A stretch of DNA of 22,500 nucleotides from Glandiceps talaboti (GCF_964340395.1 NC_135556.1:24155223-24177722); one strand, 5' to 3'. Counted from the first letter of the stretch, positions 9,058-18,480 are shown. Notes: generated by a model from the letters alone, not told the origin. Numbers and translations are program-made.

Positions 9058-9840
9058 CATTTTCGGATGACGTCATGTATTCCAATATTTGGTCGACGTT
9101 GATTCTGTGTTAGAAACGTATCTTCAACATGCACGGTGGTTGAAATGGCGTGATTATTTGGTAAAGTTTAGACAGTGAGTGATGTTGAGTTACTTCCAGC
9201 ATTGACTGTCTTTCACTTTAAATACCAATTATTGAAATCGGAATCGAAATCAATACGGCAGCATATTAACACTTTAAAAGCCTGTGTTCAAATGATGTTG
9301 ACCAAGAGTAAACAAGTGATCGTATATTTTGTTCAGAAAGAGAAAGTTTGTCTAGAAACTTGTGTCACATTTGTAAGAATGCAAACATCAATCATAGAAG
9401 ACACAATTAATCCTTTTTAAAGGAACTTGCGATTGATTATAGTGCCAGTCTAAAGCTAACTCGATTTACACCAATTTGATATACTTTTGTAGTTCAGTTG
9501 CAGCTGCTTTATGCACTTTTCTGGTGATTGAAAGCAATCACATTAAAATCTTACGTTTGAATTGTATTCAACTGTATATCACGGTTTCCGAGGGCTCAGT
9601 GCTTTGATGATAACTAATGACGTTATAGATTACAAGATAGAAGTAATCACATCGTTGCTGGATATATATGCAACTTCAAAAGACCACTTATTTTATTATA
9701 AAGAAATAATCGAGTAGGATTTTGTCAGTATCATACAATTTGTGAAAGCAAAATCGTGTCTTTAAACAAACATTTATCAACGTCGCTAGAAAGGTATTGT
9801 CCGCTAACAGCTATTATGGTATGCTAAATTTTGTTTTTCA
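9058..9840. other. Unique sequence, no confident gene
   Basis: It contains a CRE palindrome (9068-9075) and an 81-codon frame (9175-9420) that begins with GTG, not ATG, and has no recognised domain. I could not pair that frame with splice sites, so I leave it out as a gene. Confidence 0.5.
9068..9075. promoter_or_regulatory. Perfect cAMP-response element palindrome
   Basis: Exact TGACGTCA within GGATGACGTCATGT, just 3' of the degenerate tandem repeat. Binding by CREB/ATF-type proteins is inferred from the motif only. Confidence 0.3.
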
Positions 9841-9841
9841 G

Positions 9842-9957
9842 ATATCTTATCACTTTTGACATTTTCTTTCTTGTTTGAAGTCAATGGACTACACAGGGAA
9901 AGTAGCAGTTCGGTGATGACATTATCAACAGGGAATTGGAAACATGAATCTTTTTAA
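9842..9957 (+). CDS. Candidate 3'-terminal exon (uncertain)
   Basis: The acceptor context is good: a branch-point-like TGCTAAA (9822-9828), then a pyrimidine run ending TTTTTCAG at 9841. In the frame starting at 9844, 37 codons run to TAA at 9955-9957. The peptide has a hydrophobic start (ILSLLTFSFLF) and a Ser-rich polar end (HRESSSSVMTLSTGNWKHES). A polyadenylation-type AATAAA lies about 270 nt downstream (10225-10230). The peptide is not recognised, no upstream exon was identified, and an open run of this length after a chance acceptor is not rare. Confidence 0.17.
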
Positions 9958-10347
9958 GATTGTTATGATAACATACTCAAACCTGTATCTAGCAAAGAAT
10001 ATACTGACATACAATGGATACATTATGAAGTAGCATTCGTTGTAATTTTAAAAATGCAAAATTATTTTTTTTAATAGACTCTGGTCAATAAGACCAGTTA
10101 GCTGTTTATTTAGTACATTATGTGTTTTTGGTTGCAAATCGCAAAGACACTCATAGCCATTCTTTCAATCAATAGAAAACCGTCAAAGGACATCGATTCT
10201 ATTCAATTTCACACTTACAAGGAAAATAAATATCAGTTTCGCGATATGACGCTCATATTTTATACCCCTGACTGCGTATATCTGCCTTGGTGAGGACAAA
10301 ACACTGCGTATATCTGCCTTGACACCACACACTCTAGATAAGAAACA

Positions 10348-10348
<1 letters not shown>
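9958..10348. other. Unique sequence with a short direct repeat, no gene
   Basis: ACTGCGTATATCTGCCTTG occurs twice, 32 bp apart (10271-10289 and 10303-10321). TTGGTGAGGACAAAACAC (10287-10304) recurs at 10842-10859. The minus-strand ORF crossing 10183-10428 is mainly translated CA repeat. Confidence 0.6.
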
Positions 10349-10397
<49 letters not shown>

Positions 10398-10413
10398 GTG
10401 TGTGTGTGTGTGT
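10349..10413. repeat. (TG)32 microsatellite
   Basis: About 65 bp of TG with a single interruption (TGCG at about 10391-10394). It reads as poly His-Thr on the minus strand, which is not a gene. Confidence 0.98.
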
Positions 10414-10751
10414 ACATGTGTGTCGCACTAACTACTAGCTATGCAAGAATTGGTACCATTTTCTACAACTTTAATTATGTTAAAACTTTATTTGAAATAA
10501 TAGGTGAACATATGTGACAAAAGTGACAAGATGGGCGGTGATAAGAAAGAAAACGCCTGATATTTGATAAAACCTTGAAATATTGTTTTCGAATTGAAAT
10601 AAACACTAGGGTCTTTCACAACTGTGATGATGAAAGATATTTGACTAGTAGTCACGGCATTTTATATTAAAAATTGTTTGATTTTGATTTTTTGTTAGAA
10701 GTGAGTACTAGCTTCAGTAGTTAACGTTATATAAACACAAAAGCTCCGGCA
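10414..10751. other. Unique sequence, nothing recognised
   Basis: No long frame, repeat or RNA gene is visible. A pyrimidine-rich acceptor-like TTTTTTGTTAG ends near 10699 but is followed by stops within a few codons in all three frames. Confidence 0.55.
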
Positions 10752-10865
10752 ATGTCATTTTTGTTGGCCTTTCCGCAGGCTTGGCACCTTGATATACGAC
10801 GACCTTGCCAGAAGCTGGGACATGAAGCCATGATTAGAACTTTGGTGAGGACAAAACACATTTGA
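10752..10865 (+). CDS. Small ORF or exon candidate (uncertain)
   Basis: A complete 37-codon frame runs from ATG (10752) to TGA (10863-10865). It begins MSFLLAFPQAWHLDIRRPCQ and is less AT-rich than its neighbours. Alternatively, 10779-10844 is flanked by a CTTTCCGCAG acceptor-like site and a TTG|GTGAGG donor-like site, giving a 66-bp exon open in that same frame. In a second frame the segment reads LGTLIYDDLARSWDMKP then stop. I recognise none of these peptides. The donor-like 18-mer is shared with 10287-10304. Confidence 0.15.
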   Translation: MSFLLAFPQAWHLDIRRPCQKLGHEAMIRTLVRTKHI

Positions 10866-12067
10866 GCAGACAAAGGACACTTTTATCTTGATCCTGTCCA
10901 CGACATGTTTTACTGGTTCAAAAAATTACTCATGTGGAAGTTGTCGGTTTGTATCGACTATGCAACCTATGATACATTGGGTGATAGAATTGCCTTGAAG
11001 TGCTGGACTTGGAAAGGTTGCAGAAAGCAGAAAACTGGCATGCTGACTTTTATGCTGATAATTGTTGACTGTAACAGTAATATTAATATATGGATTTGAA
11101 GTACATTATTGTCTATACTAAAAATGACATCAATGTGAATGTGACGAAATCTGACGATATAATTTGTCTAAATGAATGAAGACATGTGATACAAACGTAA
11201 ATAACAAAACTGCAAATTTAGGAAATTTGAGTTCAACACAATTAAGTAAATGGTATACTAAGTGTTATATGAGACTGCCTACTAAAAGTTTGGCGGTGTT
11301 ACGTTTGGTACCGATTTACAAATGTCTTATATTTGATGCAAATCGATTAATTTGAATATTTTCCAAGAAATAATTGTAGAAAGTACACAACATAGCAAAT
11401 ATATAGATTTGGTCATTCAGTTACAAATACTTTACACTGAATGACAACAACATCGGTATTGTATATGCGTGACGTAGAAACAAGCATTAATGTGACCACC
11501 GTTAGAAAGATGAACGGCAAAATCGATCATCCCAATAGGCGGTCCCCCATGGATGGCGGTTCTCTTTATAGTAAGCTTATTAAGAAAAATATACCGTAAT
11601 ATATTTACATGTTAAAATCCCAATACTTTCACACAGACAGATCGATAGCTTTTTTCACTTACATGGTTGCCATGGTGATGATGAATAAGCTGCATCCGTT
11701 CATGGATACATCGATGTAACATTGGGTGTGGCAAGCAATTGAGCAAAGTAACGGTGTGTATAGCTCAGTACGACGGGTCTTAACCTGCCTTAAAGGAAAT
11801 CATTGAATGCATACAACAGCATTGACGTCCTACTAAATCTACCTCAATCCCCAGGTGTACAATTTCTGAGGTGAAGATTTTAAGAAAAATACACTGCAAT
11901 TTTTTTTTGTTCTTTGGATGATATAAACCTATTCAAGAGAAGTTGTCTTTTGGTGTTTCTGAACAATCCAAATAGTACATTGTATCCATTTGATGTGTAT
12001 TATCAAAAGGAAATATTCCTAAAGAATCGTAATCTGACCACAACTGCAATGTTTTCATTCAATTAGT
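10866..12067. other. Unique sequence, no confident gene
   Basis: A 64-codon plus-strand frame (10905-11099, starting MFYWFKKLLM) has no recognised motif. An X-box-like motif lies at 11666-11679. I see no mobile element, array or RNA gene. Confidence 0.55.
11666..11679. promoter_or_regulatory. X-box-like motif
   Basis: GTTGCCATGGTGAT keeps the full left X-box half-site and the central CATGG, with a weaker right half. Directly seen; function inferred. Confidence 0.25.
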
Positions 12068-12415
12068 ATGGTAGCGCAGTATGGATGGCGGATTGTGTAC
12101 ATGATAATGATTCGTACTGACATTCACTTACACTGTTTAATTACAAATAGTAAAGAAAATAGACATCAAGAAGTGTTGACAGAGTACGACATGGTTATGA
12201 GTATACCACAGTCCCTATATAAGAGAATACCAAATATATTAATGTGTTTGCATCTTCTAGCAAGTAACTCGTTTCACACATTACATACAGTTGCCACCTG
12301 GCTTCGACTTAAGAACAAACTCGCTTATTTCTTGTCCGTGATTAATGTAGGATGGTTAGAAGTTCACCCCTCAAGCCAAACTGTTGATAACATGACATAT
12401 GCTTGTATTAAATGA
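12068..12415 (+). CDS. Unrecognised 115-codon ORF, possibly part of a decayed coding region
   Basis: This is the longest open frame outside simple repeats. It starts at a true ATG and ends in TGA. The predicted protein has no signal peptide, membrane segment or motif I can name. It has a moderately hydrophobic middle (IPNILMCLHLLASNSFHTLH). The same frame continues after this single stop for about 76 more open codons, to 12646. A run of about 190 codons with one stop is more than I would expect by chance here, so a pseudogene or old element remnant is possible, but I cannot name a family. ATG context and splice sites are not informative. Confidence 0.17.
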   Translation: MVAQYGWRIVYMIMIRTDIHLHCLITNSKENRHQEVLTEYDMVMSIPQSLYKRIPNILMCLHLLASNSFHTLHTVATWLRLKNKLAYFLSVINVGWLEVHPSSQTVDNMTYACIK

Positions 12416-12646
12416 GGTTCTTGCCACTTGAGCAATCACCAGTGTATTCATATTTTTTCTAGAATAAAGGTCTACAACTCACACTTAGTCTTATACTTAC
12501 CTGACTATTACATTGTAGTTTGTTCAGAAGACGACGAGTTAGCGGGTGATACAGTTGCCGCTGGTTGCAGTTACCAATACAGATACCAAAATAATTTTAT
12601 TAAACAGCTTAAAAGAAGACAACAGTTTGTCATTGTCTTTGGATAA
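12416..12646 (+). pseudogene. Possible in-frame continuation of the 12068 ORF
   Basis: It is in the same frame as the preceding ORF and is open from just after its TGA to TAA at 12644-12646. The translation includes an acidic patch (CSEDDELAGD) and a basic end (KQLKRRQQF). No ATG begins it in frame. On the opposite strand a consensus donor TCAG|GTAAGTAT lies at about 12500, which would point to minus-strand transcription instead. Neither reading is supported by a recognisable protein. Confidence 0.1.
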
Positions 12647-13124
12647 TTAAGGGCATTTTGACAACTATACGGAGACTTTGACTCGTATTCTAGTAAGACT
12701 TATAAACTGATTACATAAAATTGTACTATGTATAGAGTGGTTATATATGTAATGTCAAAGGTCAGATTCAAAGCAATATTCTATCAGCAACCTTGAACTT
12801 CGGTGTTCATATAGGGTTTACTCGACAACGACAGCTTCATTCTCACCGTCAATCTTAAATTTGCATAACATTGTTAACAGGACAGTCACAGCGTCAATTC
12901 TACATTAACGTTGTTCACATTCGATAATCGAAACGCCATAATGTCTTTTCACGATTTAGTATTCAACTGAGAGTTGCCTAGTCCTAACAATGTCTTGATG
13001 ATATCGCGTATTCGTCTAAGAAACCCGAAGGCGTGTGCAATGTTGGGCAAATGATTAAATTGTATAAATATAGGGCATGGCACGACGTTTAAGTTAGTGA
13101 TGAATAGCAAACTGTCACTTTCAA
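12647..13124. other. Unique sequence, no gene
   Basis: It holds a nuclear-receptor DR1-like element (12752-12764). No long frame is visible except minus-strand frames driven by the adjacent CA/CATA array. Confidence 0.6.
12752..12764 (+). promoter_or_regulatory. DR1-like nuclear receptor element, copy 1
   Basis: ATGTCAAAGGTCA reads as two half-sites (ATGTCA and AGGTCA) separated by one A. This is the layout bound by HNF4, COUP-TF and RXR-type receptors. The same 15 bases AATGTCAAAGGTCAG occur again at 21346-21360. Confidence 0.3.
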
Positions 13125-13171
13125 CCCCCCCCCCCCACACACACACACAAACACACACATACATACATACA

Positions 13172-13203
<32 letters not shown>

Positions 13204-13299
13204 GATACATACATAGATACATACATACATACATACATACATACATACATACATACATACATACACAAACACAAACACAAACACACACACACACACACA

Positions 13300-13333
<34 letters not shown>
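13125..13333. repeat. Large compound microsatellite C12-(AC)n-(ACAT)n-(AC)n
   Basis: Twelve C residues (13125-13136) are followed by AC units, then about 105 bp of ACAT/CATA with two TAGA interruptions (13201-13219), then AC units with CAAACA variants to 13333. The array ends in a purine patch AAAGAGAGGAGGG. Several Cys-Val and Tyr-Val repeat ORFs on the minus strand are shadows of it. Confidence 0.97.
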
Positions 13334-14262
13334 AAGAGAGGAGGGTATTGGTGTGCATGTTAACGATATATTTTGTTTCACATTCGTCAATGGGAAGAGA
13401 ACATAATTATCCTGAAGCTTATCAATTTGCTATAACTTCCTTCTCACTCTCCTTCAAGTCCAAGTGATCCGTCACTTGGTAATTACATCCACTGAGCAGC
13501 ACCTTCAGTGGCTACTGAATGACTGTCAAGGTTAATTGCTGGATTTCTTGGAGCGTATTGGTTAAAGGTAACGCCATCAGTGTTTATCCAGCATAGTCTC
13601 TTTTTCTTCTCTCCTAAATATGTCAATTGTTGCTAAGGTAGTGTTCATTCATTTCACTCTTCATGTCCAGGTGCAGATGTTTCATTATTGTCAATTACTG
13701 AATAACTGAAAGTGGGTATGGCCATAGGTCGTGAGATGCGAAACTGATAACTGAATCTTCAGTTGGATGGAAAATGACACACTCGTGGCATGGTTACACT
13801 ATGAGATGCAACGAGTTGTGTAGTATTAATGATATAACTGTGGTATTGGGTGATATACCAACGAGTACGGGTAGCAATGCAGTAGTAGGTAAAGTCTTAG
13901 AGCATAACAAGTGGACTCTCTCCCGTTTTGTCCATGGAAAAGGGGGCCGAGGGTCTAGGTAGTTGCAGTAGAACACACGTACAGTTTTCGTAGACCAATT
14001 GATAAGACAGTGATGATATGATGGAGTGAAAGTCAGTATAAGATACGTGGGTTGTCGAGCGGTGGCCATACTCAGATGAAGAAGCTGTGGTGTTTGCATC
14101 ACAATGACCAATGCCTCTGTATATTAACAAAAAAGTCAATCACTGTCTTATCCATCGAAGACTCTTGTGCCACTACTACGACTGCCCTGAACCCCACCTC
14201 TCCCCCTCAAGACAAAAGAGGTTCGGTTATCCCTTTCTCGCAAGTCAGACTATATTTTTCCA
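13334..14262. other. Unique sequence, no confident gene
   Basis: Frames of 62-105 codons overlap on both strands at 13774-14139. None has a recognised motif, and their mutual overlap shows this is simply a stop-poor patch. A faint tRNA-like A-box/B-box pair at 14053-14097 was considered and rejected. Confidence 0.5.
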
Positions 14263-14318
14263 GCCGAAACCTCTGTGAAAACCTCTGTGAGCTGAAACCT
14301 CTGTGAAAACCTCTGTGA
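14263..14318. repeat. Minisatellite, two 28-bp units
   Basis: Two units that differ at one base (GCCGAAACC against GCTGAAACC). Each is built from two CCTCTGTG-containing halves, with starts at 14269, 14282, 14297 and 14310. A short G tract follows directly. Confidence 0.95.
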
Positions 14319-14434
14319 GGGGGGTGTATATTAAGTCTAGTGGTTTAAGACGATGTAGTTATCAAGACCAGACTATACGTAGTGATTGTACCAAGCAAAG
14401 TTGAAAAAAAATATGGAATATATGCTCTTGTCGT
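14319..14434. other. Short unique spacer between two minisatellites
   Basis: 116 bp of unique sequence separate the two arrays. An 81-codon plus-strand ORF (14382-14627) spans the second array and has no recognised motif. Confidence 0.6.
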
Positions 14435-14486
14435 TCTACATCACGACAACGCGCGTCTACGTCACGACAACGCGTGCCTGCATCAC
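14435..14486. repeat. 21-bp tandem repeat, about 2.5 units
   Basis: The units TCTACATCACGACAACGCG (14435) and TCTACGTCACGACAACGCG (14456) are followed by a partial third unit (CCTGCATCAC, 14477-14486). The period is a multiple of three, and one plus-strand frame reads HHDNARLRHDNACLHH through it. The repeat is GC-rich and contains several CpGs in an AT-rich setting. Confidence 0.9.
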
Positions 14487-15494
14487 AGGTTCTGCTGTCT
14501 TCGAAATATGAGTCGAAACGTTCAAGATTGCTATTACTTTCATCATTTTTTCTTTGATATTACTGGCACTGGTACAATTATGTTATTCTCCCATATTTGT
14601 ATTCATTCAGCCGGAAGATACTTGTGACCTAAGGGTTGTCTATTTTCCTTGGCTGAACGAAGAAAAATATCAGGGAATAACATATAAGTATCTAATTATG
14701 ATATTTTTTAGTACATTTACAGGAAAATGGAAGGATAACAACTTATCAACTTGATGATCATTTGCAGTAATAAAATTGTTTAAATTCTTCATGAGAGTGA
14801 GAAGATGAAAACAGTTGCAGTGTGTTACATTACTGGCGCCTTTCAATTTAATTGCATATAATATCAATATATATCATGAAATGTAAATATTGACAACATA
14901 TGGTATATTTGCTTCTATTCATGTCGGATATATCAAATGATAACTAGATTATGTATTCACTATTGGCATCAGTATTACGACGGAAAAGGCGTAACAATTG
15001 TTACGTGGGCACACGCAATACACTTTGAGTCACGTACAGACAAAGACCCAAAGGAAGATGGCATGTTAATACTTTTCAAACTTATTATTGACCCCTGACG
15101 TGTTGAACCCTGACAGTTATGTTATTGAAGACATCTTGTGTTATCAGAGACTACGATTGCCCCCAAGACAAAGAAACAAACCAGTACAAGTCACCTTGCA
15201 TAAGTTATTTCCCCACAGCGGACGCAATCTTCTTTCAAAGAGAATATTTTATTGCTGCTTTCGACTTCCCTCTCCTTCTGCTCTTCATACATACGTTGTC
15301 GCTCCGGGGTTATTGCCCTGACACATGCGCGAATACACAACACGCCTGCCATGTTGATATCCACAATGTCAAAAATATTTTACTCTGACTACCAACAGTC
15401 ACACGTATATATAAAAACTTTGCTTTTCCAAACTTATAACCTCCTTTTATCGGGTACATTTATCGTTTACCAGAGTCATGAGAGTGTTTTCCAA
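14487..15494. other. Mostly unique sequence, overlapping uncertain ORFs
   Basis: Three plus-strand frames overlap at 15088-15515 (77, 89 and 87 codons), with no recognisable domain. The 89-codon frame contains YDCP-x21-IFFQ (15152-15238), a spacing also found at 14177-14263. The stop-poor patch may reflect composition. Confidence 0.45.
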
Positions 15495-15512
15495 TCTGGA
15501 TCTGGATCTGGA
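15495..15512. repeat. (TCTGGA)3 hexanucleotide repeat
   Basis: Three exact TCTGGA units; in one frame this reads Ser-Gly repeats at the end of an open frame. Very short. Confidence 0.9.
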
Positions 15513-15638
15513 TAAATAAGTGACACCGCCTCCTTAGGCGTATCACATCAATAGAGGTCATTAGAGTGGCGTGTAAAACCGAGGTGTTCTTGTCAATACA
15601 CATGTGTCAGTCTCTCAGGGGCCGTACAGAAATTCCAC
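15513..15638. other. Short unique spacer
   Basis: Nothing recognised; includes one AGGTCA half-site (15555-15560). Confidence 0.6.
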
Positions 15639-15656
15639 GGGGGGGGGGGGGGGGGG
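15639..15656. repeat. G18 homopolymer
   Basis: Eighteen consecutive G residues, able to form G-quadruplex structures. The length is also a common site of sequencing or assembly error. Confidence 0.97.
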
Positions 15657-16198
15657 CAGGTGTTTTGTAGAATGTGGGCGACCTCTGTAATAATTCACAA
15701 GTATACCTTAGATCCGTTTTATTGTATATTATATATGTATATGGTATTGAATACGGAATACGGAATTAACTGGGTGAAATTTTTTCAGACTTTTAAATTA
15801 GTTTTTTACTATTTCACTTTCACAGCAACCGGTAATTTAACTTATGCTCTAGATTGAGCAATTTATTTTCCTCTACTTTTGTTTCTAATAAAATCAGTAT
15901 AATATAGCGAGATATATGGAATTTGTGCGAAACTTATTAACTGAGGGAAAGCTACTATCCCGATAAGAAAATCACATGCGATCACATGGAAATAAATAAA
16001 AAACATGTTTACCAGTCATGAAAATATATTTTGTTTTACATGTATATATTACAAACAAATATCCACGTCTACATAAACCCATTGATATTTTAAATCTTCA
16101 CAAAAGTGCTTCTGTTACCAGGGACTTTGTTTGTGAATCCATGGAATAAAGGATTATAAATCAGTAATCACTATAAAATGATACAGAAACACGGTTAG
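15657..16198. other. Unique AT-rich sequence, no gene
   Basis: No frame above 65 codons, no repeat array and no RNA gene recognised. Confidence 0.6.
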
Positions 16199-16212
16199 GT
16201 TGTCATGGCAAC
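16199..16212. promoter_or_regulatory. X-box (RFX-type) palindrome
   Basis: GTTGTCATGGCAAC matches the full X-box palindrome at 13 of 14 positions, with both half-sites intact. It is the first of four X-box-like sites within about 1.6 kb. Confidence 0.4.
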
Positions 16213-16785
16213 TATGAAAACAAAACTACAATTGCGTATACATCCTATATATTCATGTACTTTGTCAGTGTAAGCTATTCGTGAATTAGGCAACATATGT
16301 ACATTCTCTACTAGACTAATATTCGACGACTGAAATATTTGAGTGCTGATTGTCTAGCATTGGCAACATTTCCAATATCAAATTTTACATGTGTACGCTG
16401 ATGCGTTAAATTCGTTGGAGAGACATGGTAGAATATTTTGATATGTATGATAAAAGGTATGGAAACAAGTACAGATGGGAAATCATTTAACCATGAACAA
16501 AACCGTACACAGTCTAACTGTGTAATAGTCGCCTTTGATTTTTCACATAATATGGACATAAATGCATTATTGGAGTTACAGAATCAACGGTTATGACGAC
16601 TATGAACAGAGGATCACGTGATCAGTCTCCTTACAGAATGAAGTCGGGAATGAATAAAGCAATGAGTAATCTACGGAGCTGGCGTAATTGGAATTTTCTA
16701 AAACACAAAAGGTCAGAAATCCAGTTTCAATGTTGCATATCAGGAAGATTTTTAGATTAGACATTTTTAGAATCTCATTAAGAAC

Positions 16786-16799
16786 GCTACCATGGCAAC
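16786..16799. promoter_or_regulatory. X-box-like motif
   Basis: GCTACCATGGCAAC fits the relaxed consensus RYYNYY-AT-RRNRAC at every position and keeps the perfect right half GGCAAC. Confidence 0.35.
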
Positions 16800-17316
16800 A
16801 CTGATTAATGAAGCACTTAAAACAAGTTTTCTGAATCAAACATGGCTTCTTGAGGCAAATCATGAGATGAAGAACATCTGTCATCTTCATCTACGGTGTC
16901 TTCTACGTGCAGTGGGAGAGGTCATAAATATCAAGAAATTACATCATACAGGGTAGTTTAATATGTCCTCGTCTTTGACTCGAGGCGGGAAAAAAAGATG
17001 GTGAAAATTACAAAATTGCGTGTGAGTGTAAAATTACAAAATTACGTTGGAATCATAATGAATCATTGGGCTTGCATGATTGCAGAATTTCCTAGAGTGG
17101 CTCAGTTTCGTGATTTTTTCCGCTCACCACTGAACCGTTTTTATCGTAATGGAATAATTTCGGGAAGAAATTAATACAAATTTTGTGTCACTCGACCAGA
17201 GAATGTCCCCAGACACATACCGGGGCTCAGTTGAGCGGCAACTACATACATGTCGTCATACGAAGTATGTTATTTGAGCACAGGGGTAAACTGGATGTCA
17301 TCAAGTGATACATTCC

Positions 17317-17330
17317 GTTGCTATAGAAAC
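17317..17330. promoter_or_regulatory. X-box-like motif
   Basis: GTTGCTATAGAAAC fits RYYNYY-AT-RRNRAC at every position. Confidence 0.3.
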
Positions 17331-17740
17331 GGAATTAAGCGTATTTTAAACTAAGCCGGATACGAAGCCACAAAATGGAATGATGAATTCCGATACAATA
17401 GAAGTGAAATTGACGTTTGAGAACTTGGTTTTACGTGACAAATGCCATGCAGCCAACCGACAAATCCTACTACGACAGAACTTCCAACTTTCACTAGCAC
17501 AAATCATGGTATTAATTTATCGACGCAATGAGACGTAGTATTTATGCATAGCAATATACGATATTTTCACAATAATAAAAATGCTAATAATTAAATTAAA
17601 GGAATTGGACAGCCTCGTTGATTGACATACATATGCCATCTCTATTTTGAAGCCTTCGACCAAAGAATAGTTCCGAACTCAATCACCTACGTCATTCTTT
17701 CCATTATGGATTATCAAATTAGACTTTGGCAAGACATGCT

Positions 17741-17754
17741 TTCACCATAGTAAC
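17741..17754. promoter_or_regulatory. Weak X-box-like motif
   Basis: TTCACCATAGTAAC has a good right half (AGTAAC) and one mismatch in the left half. Confidence 0.2.
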
Positions 17755-18200
17755 CATACAGTAACCTTCATCTCTGTCGAAACGTGTTAGAGGGTTTGTT
17801 TTCAATCTACACCTTTTACTGGATAAGTTGTCAATTTTCAATATTACCGTCAATGACATTGTGGCCCAAGTAAAGGTGATTTTGGTCTTAAACTTATTAA
17901 TTAAAGACGGTTCGATTTCGATGCATTTGACAAGTTGGGCGAAAAGTGTTTTTGTTTTTTAGATTTATACACACAATTTGATAATGTCTTGCTCTATAGC
18001 ATATACCCGTCCTGGCCGTCTGAGAGCTTACAGGCTATATTTACAATAGCTTTATAAGTAGTAAAGTTAAACAACGAAATATTGAAACAGTAAGGTTACA
18101 AGTAGAAAACCAATAGTCATAGGTAGACGTAAGTATACGTGTACATTGGTTACTAGTACCTTATTCTATAAATAGAGTTTGCAAGCTTTTAAGATGTACA
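17755..18200. other. Unique sequence, candidate splice acceptor only
   Basis: A pyrimidine-rich acceptor-like sequence, TTTTTGTTTTTTAG, ends at 17962. It is followed by 28 open codons to TAG at 18047-18049 (including SIAYTRPGRLRAYRLYLQ). No donor or family match was found, so it is not called as a gene. Confidence 0.5.
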
Positions 18201-18397
18201 ATGTATGTATGTATGTATGTATGTATGTATGTATGTATGTATGTATGTATGTATGTATGTATGTATGTATGAATGAATGTATGTATGTATGTATGTATGT
18301 ATGTATGTATGTATGTATGTATGTATGTATGTATGTATGTATGTATGTATGTATGTATGAATGTATGTATGTATGTATGTATGTATGTATGTATGTA

Positions 18398-18480
<83 letters not shown>
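18201..18480. repeat. Compound microsatellite (ATGT)50-(GT)11-(GA)25-G10
   Basis: About 200 bp of ATGT with GAATG interruptions at about 18271-18277 and 18359-18362, then (GT)11 (18399-18420), (GA)25 (18421-18470) and ten G (18471-18480). The GA and G parts form a 60-nt pure purine strand. The long Met-Tyr-Val-Cys and Ile-His-Thr ORFs on the two strands are translations of this array. Confidence 0.98.

Larger units (their letters stand above)
16213..17740. other. Unique sequence carrying a cluster of X-box-like sites
   Basis: Two minus-strand ORFs with true ATGs lie here: 16311-16559 (82 codons) and 16600-16890 (96 codons, Cys-rich, including FKCFINQCCHG). They are in different frames and I recognise neither. 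A short direct repeat AAAATTACAAAATTGCGT / AAAATTACAAAATTACGT occurs at 17004-17021 and 17030-17047. A 12-bp palindrome GATCACGTGATC lies at 16612-16623. Confidence 0.45.

Noticed and set aside
9175-9420. 81-codon plus-strand ORF
   Set aside because: It begins with GTG, which is not a normal start in animal nuclear genes. No recognised domain or splice acceptor supports an exon.
12949-13390. Minus-strand ORFs of 89-127 codons rich in Cys-Val and Tyr-Val
   Set aside because: They are translations of the CA/CATA array in several frames at once.
14053-14097. Possible tRNA-derived SINE head (GTCGAGCGGTGG resembling an A box, GTGTTTGCATCAC resembling a B box)
   Set aside because: The B box matches at only about 7 of 11 positions. 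No cloverleaf, target-site duplication or A-rich tail could be seen.
13774-14139. Overlapping ORFs of 62-105 codons on both strands
   Set aside because: Several frames are open at once, which points to a stop-poor patch. No protein motif was recognised in any of them.
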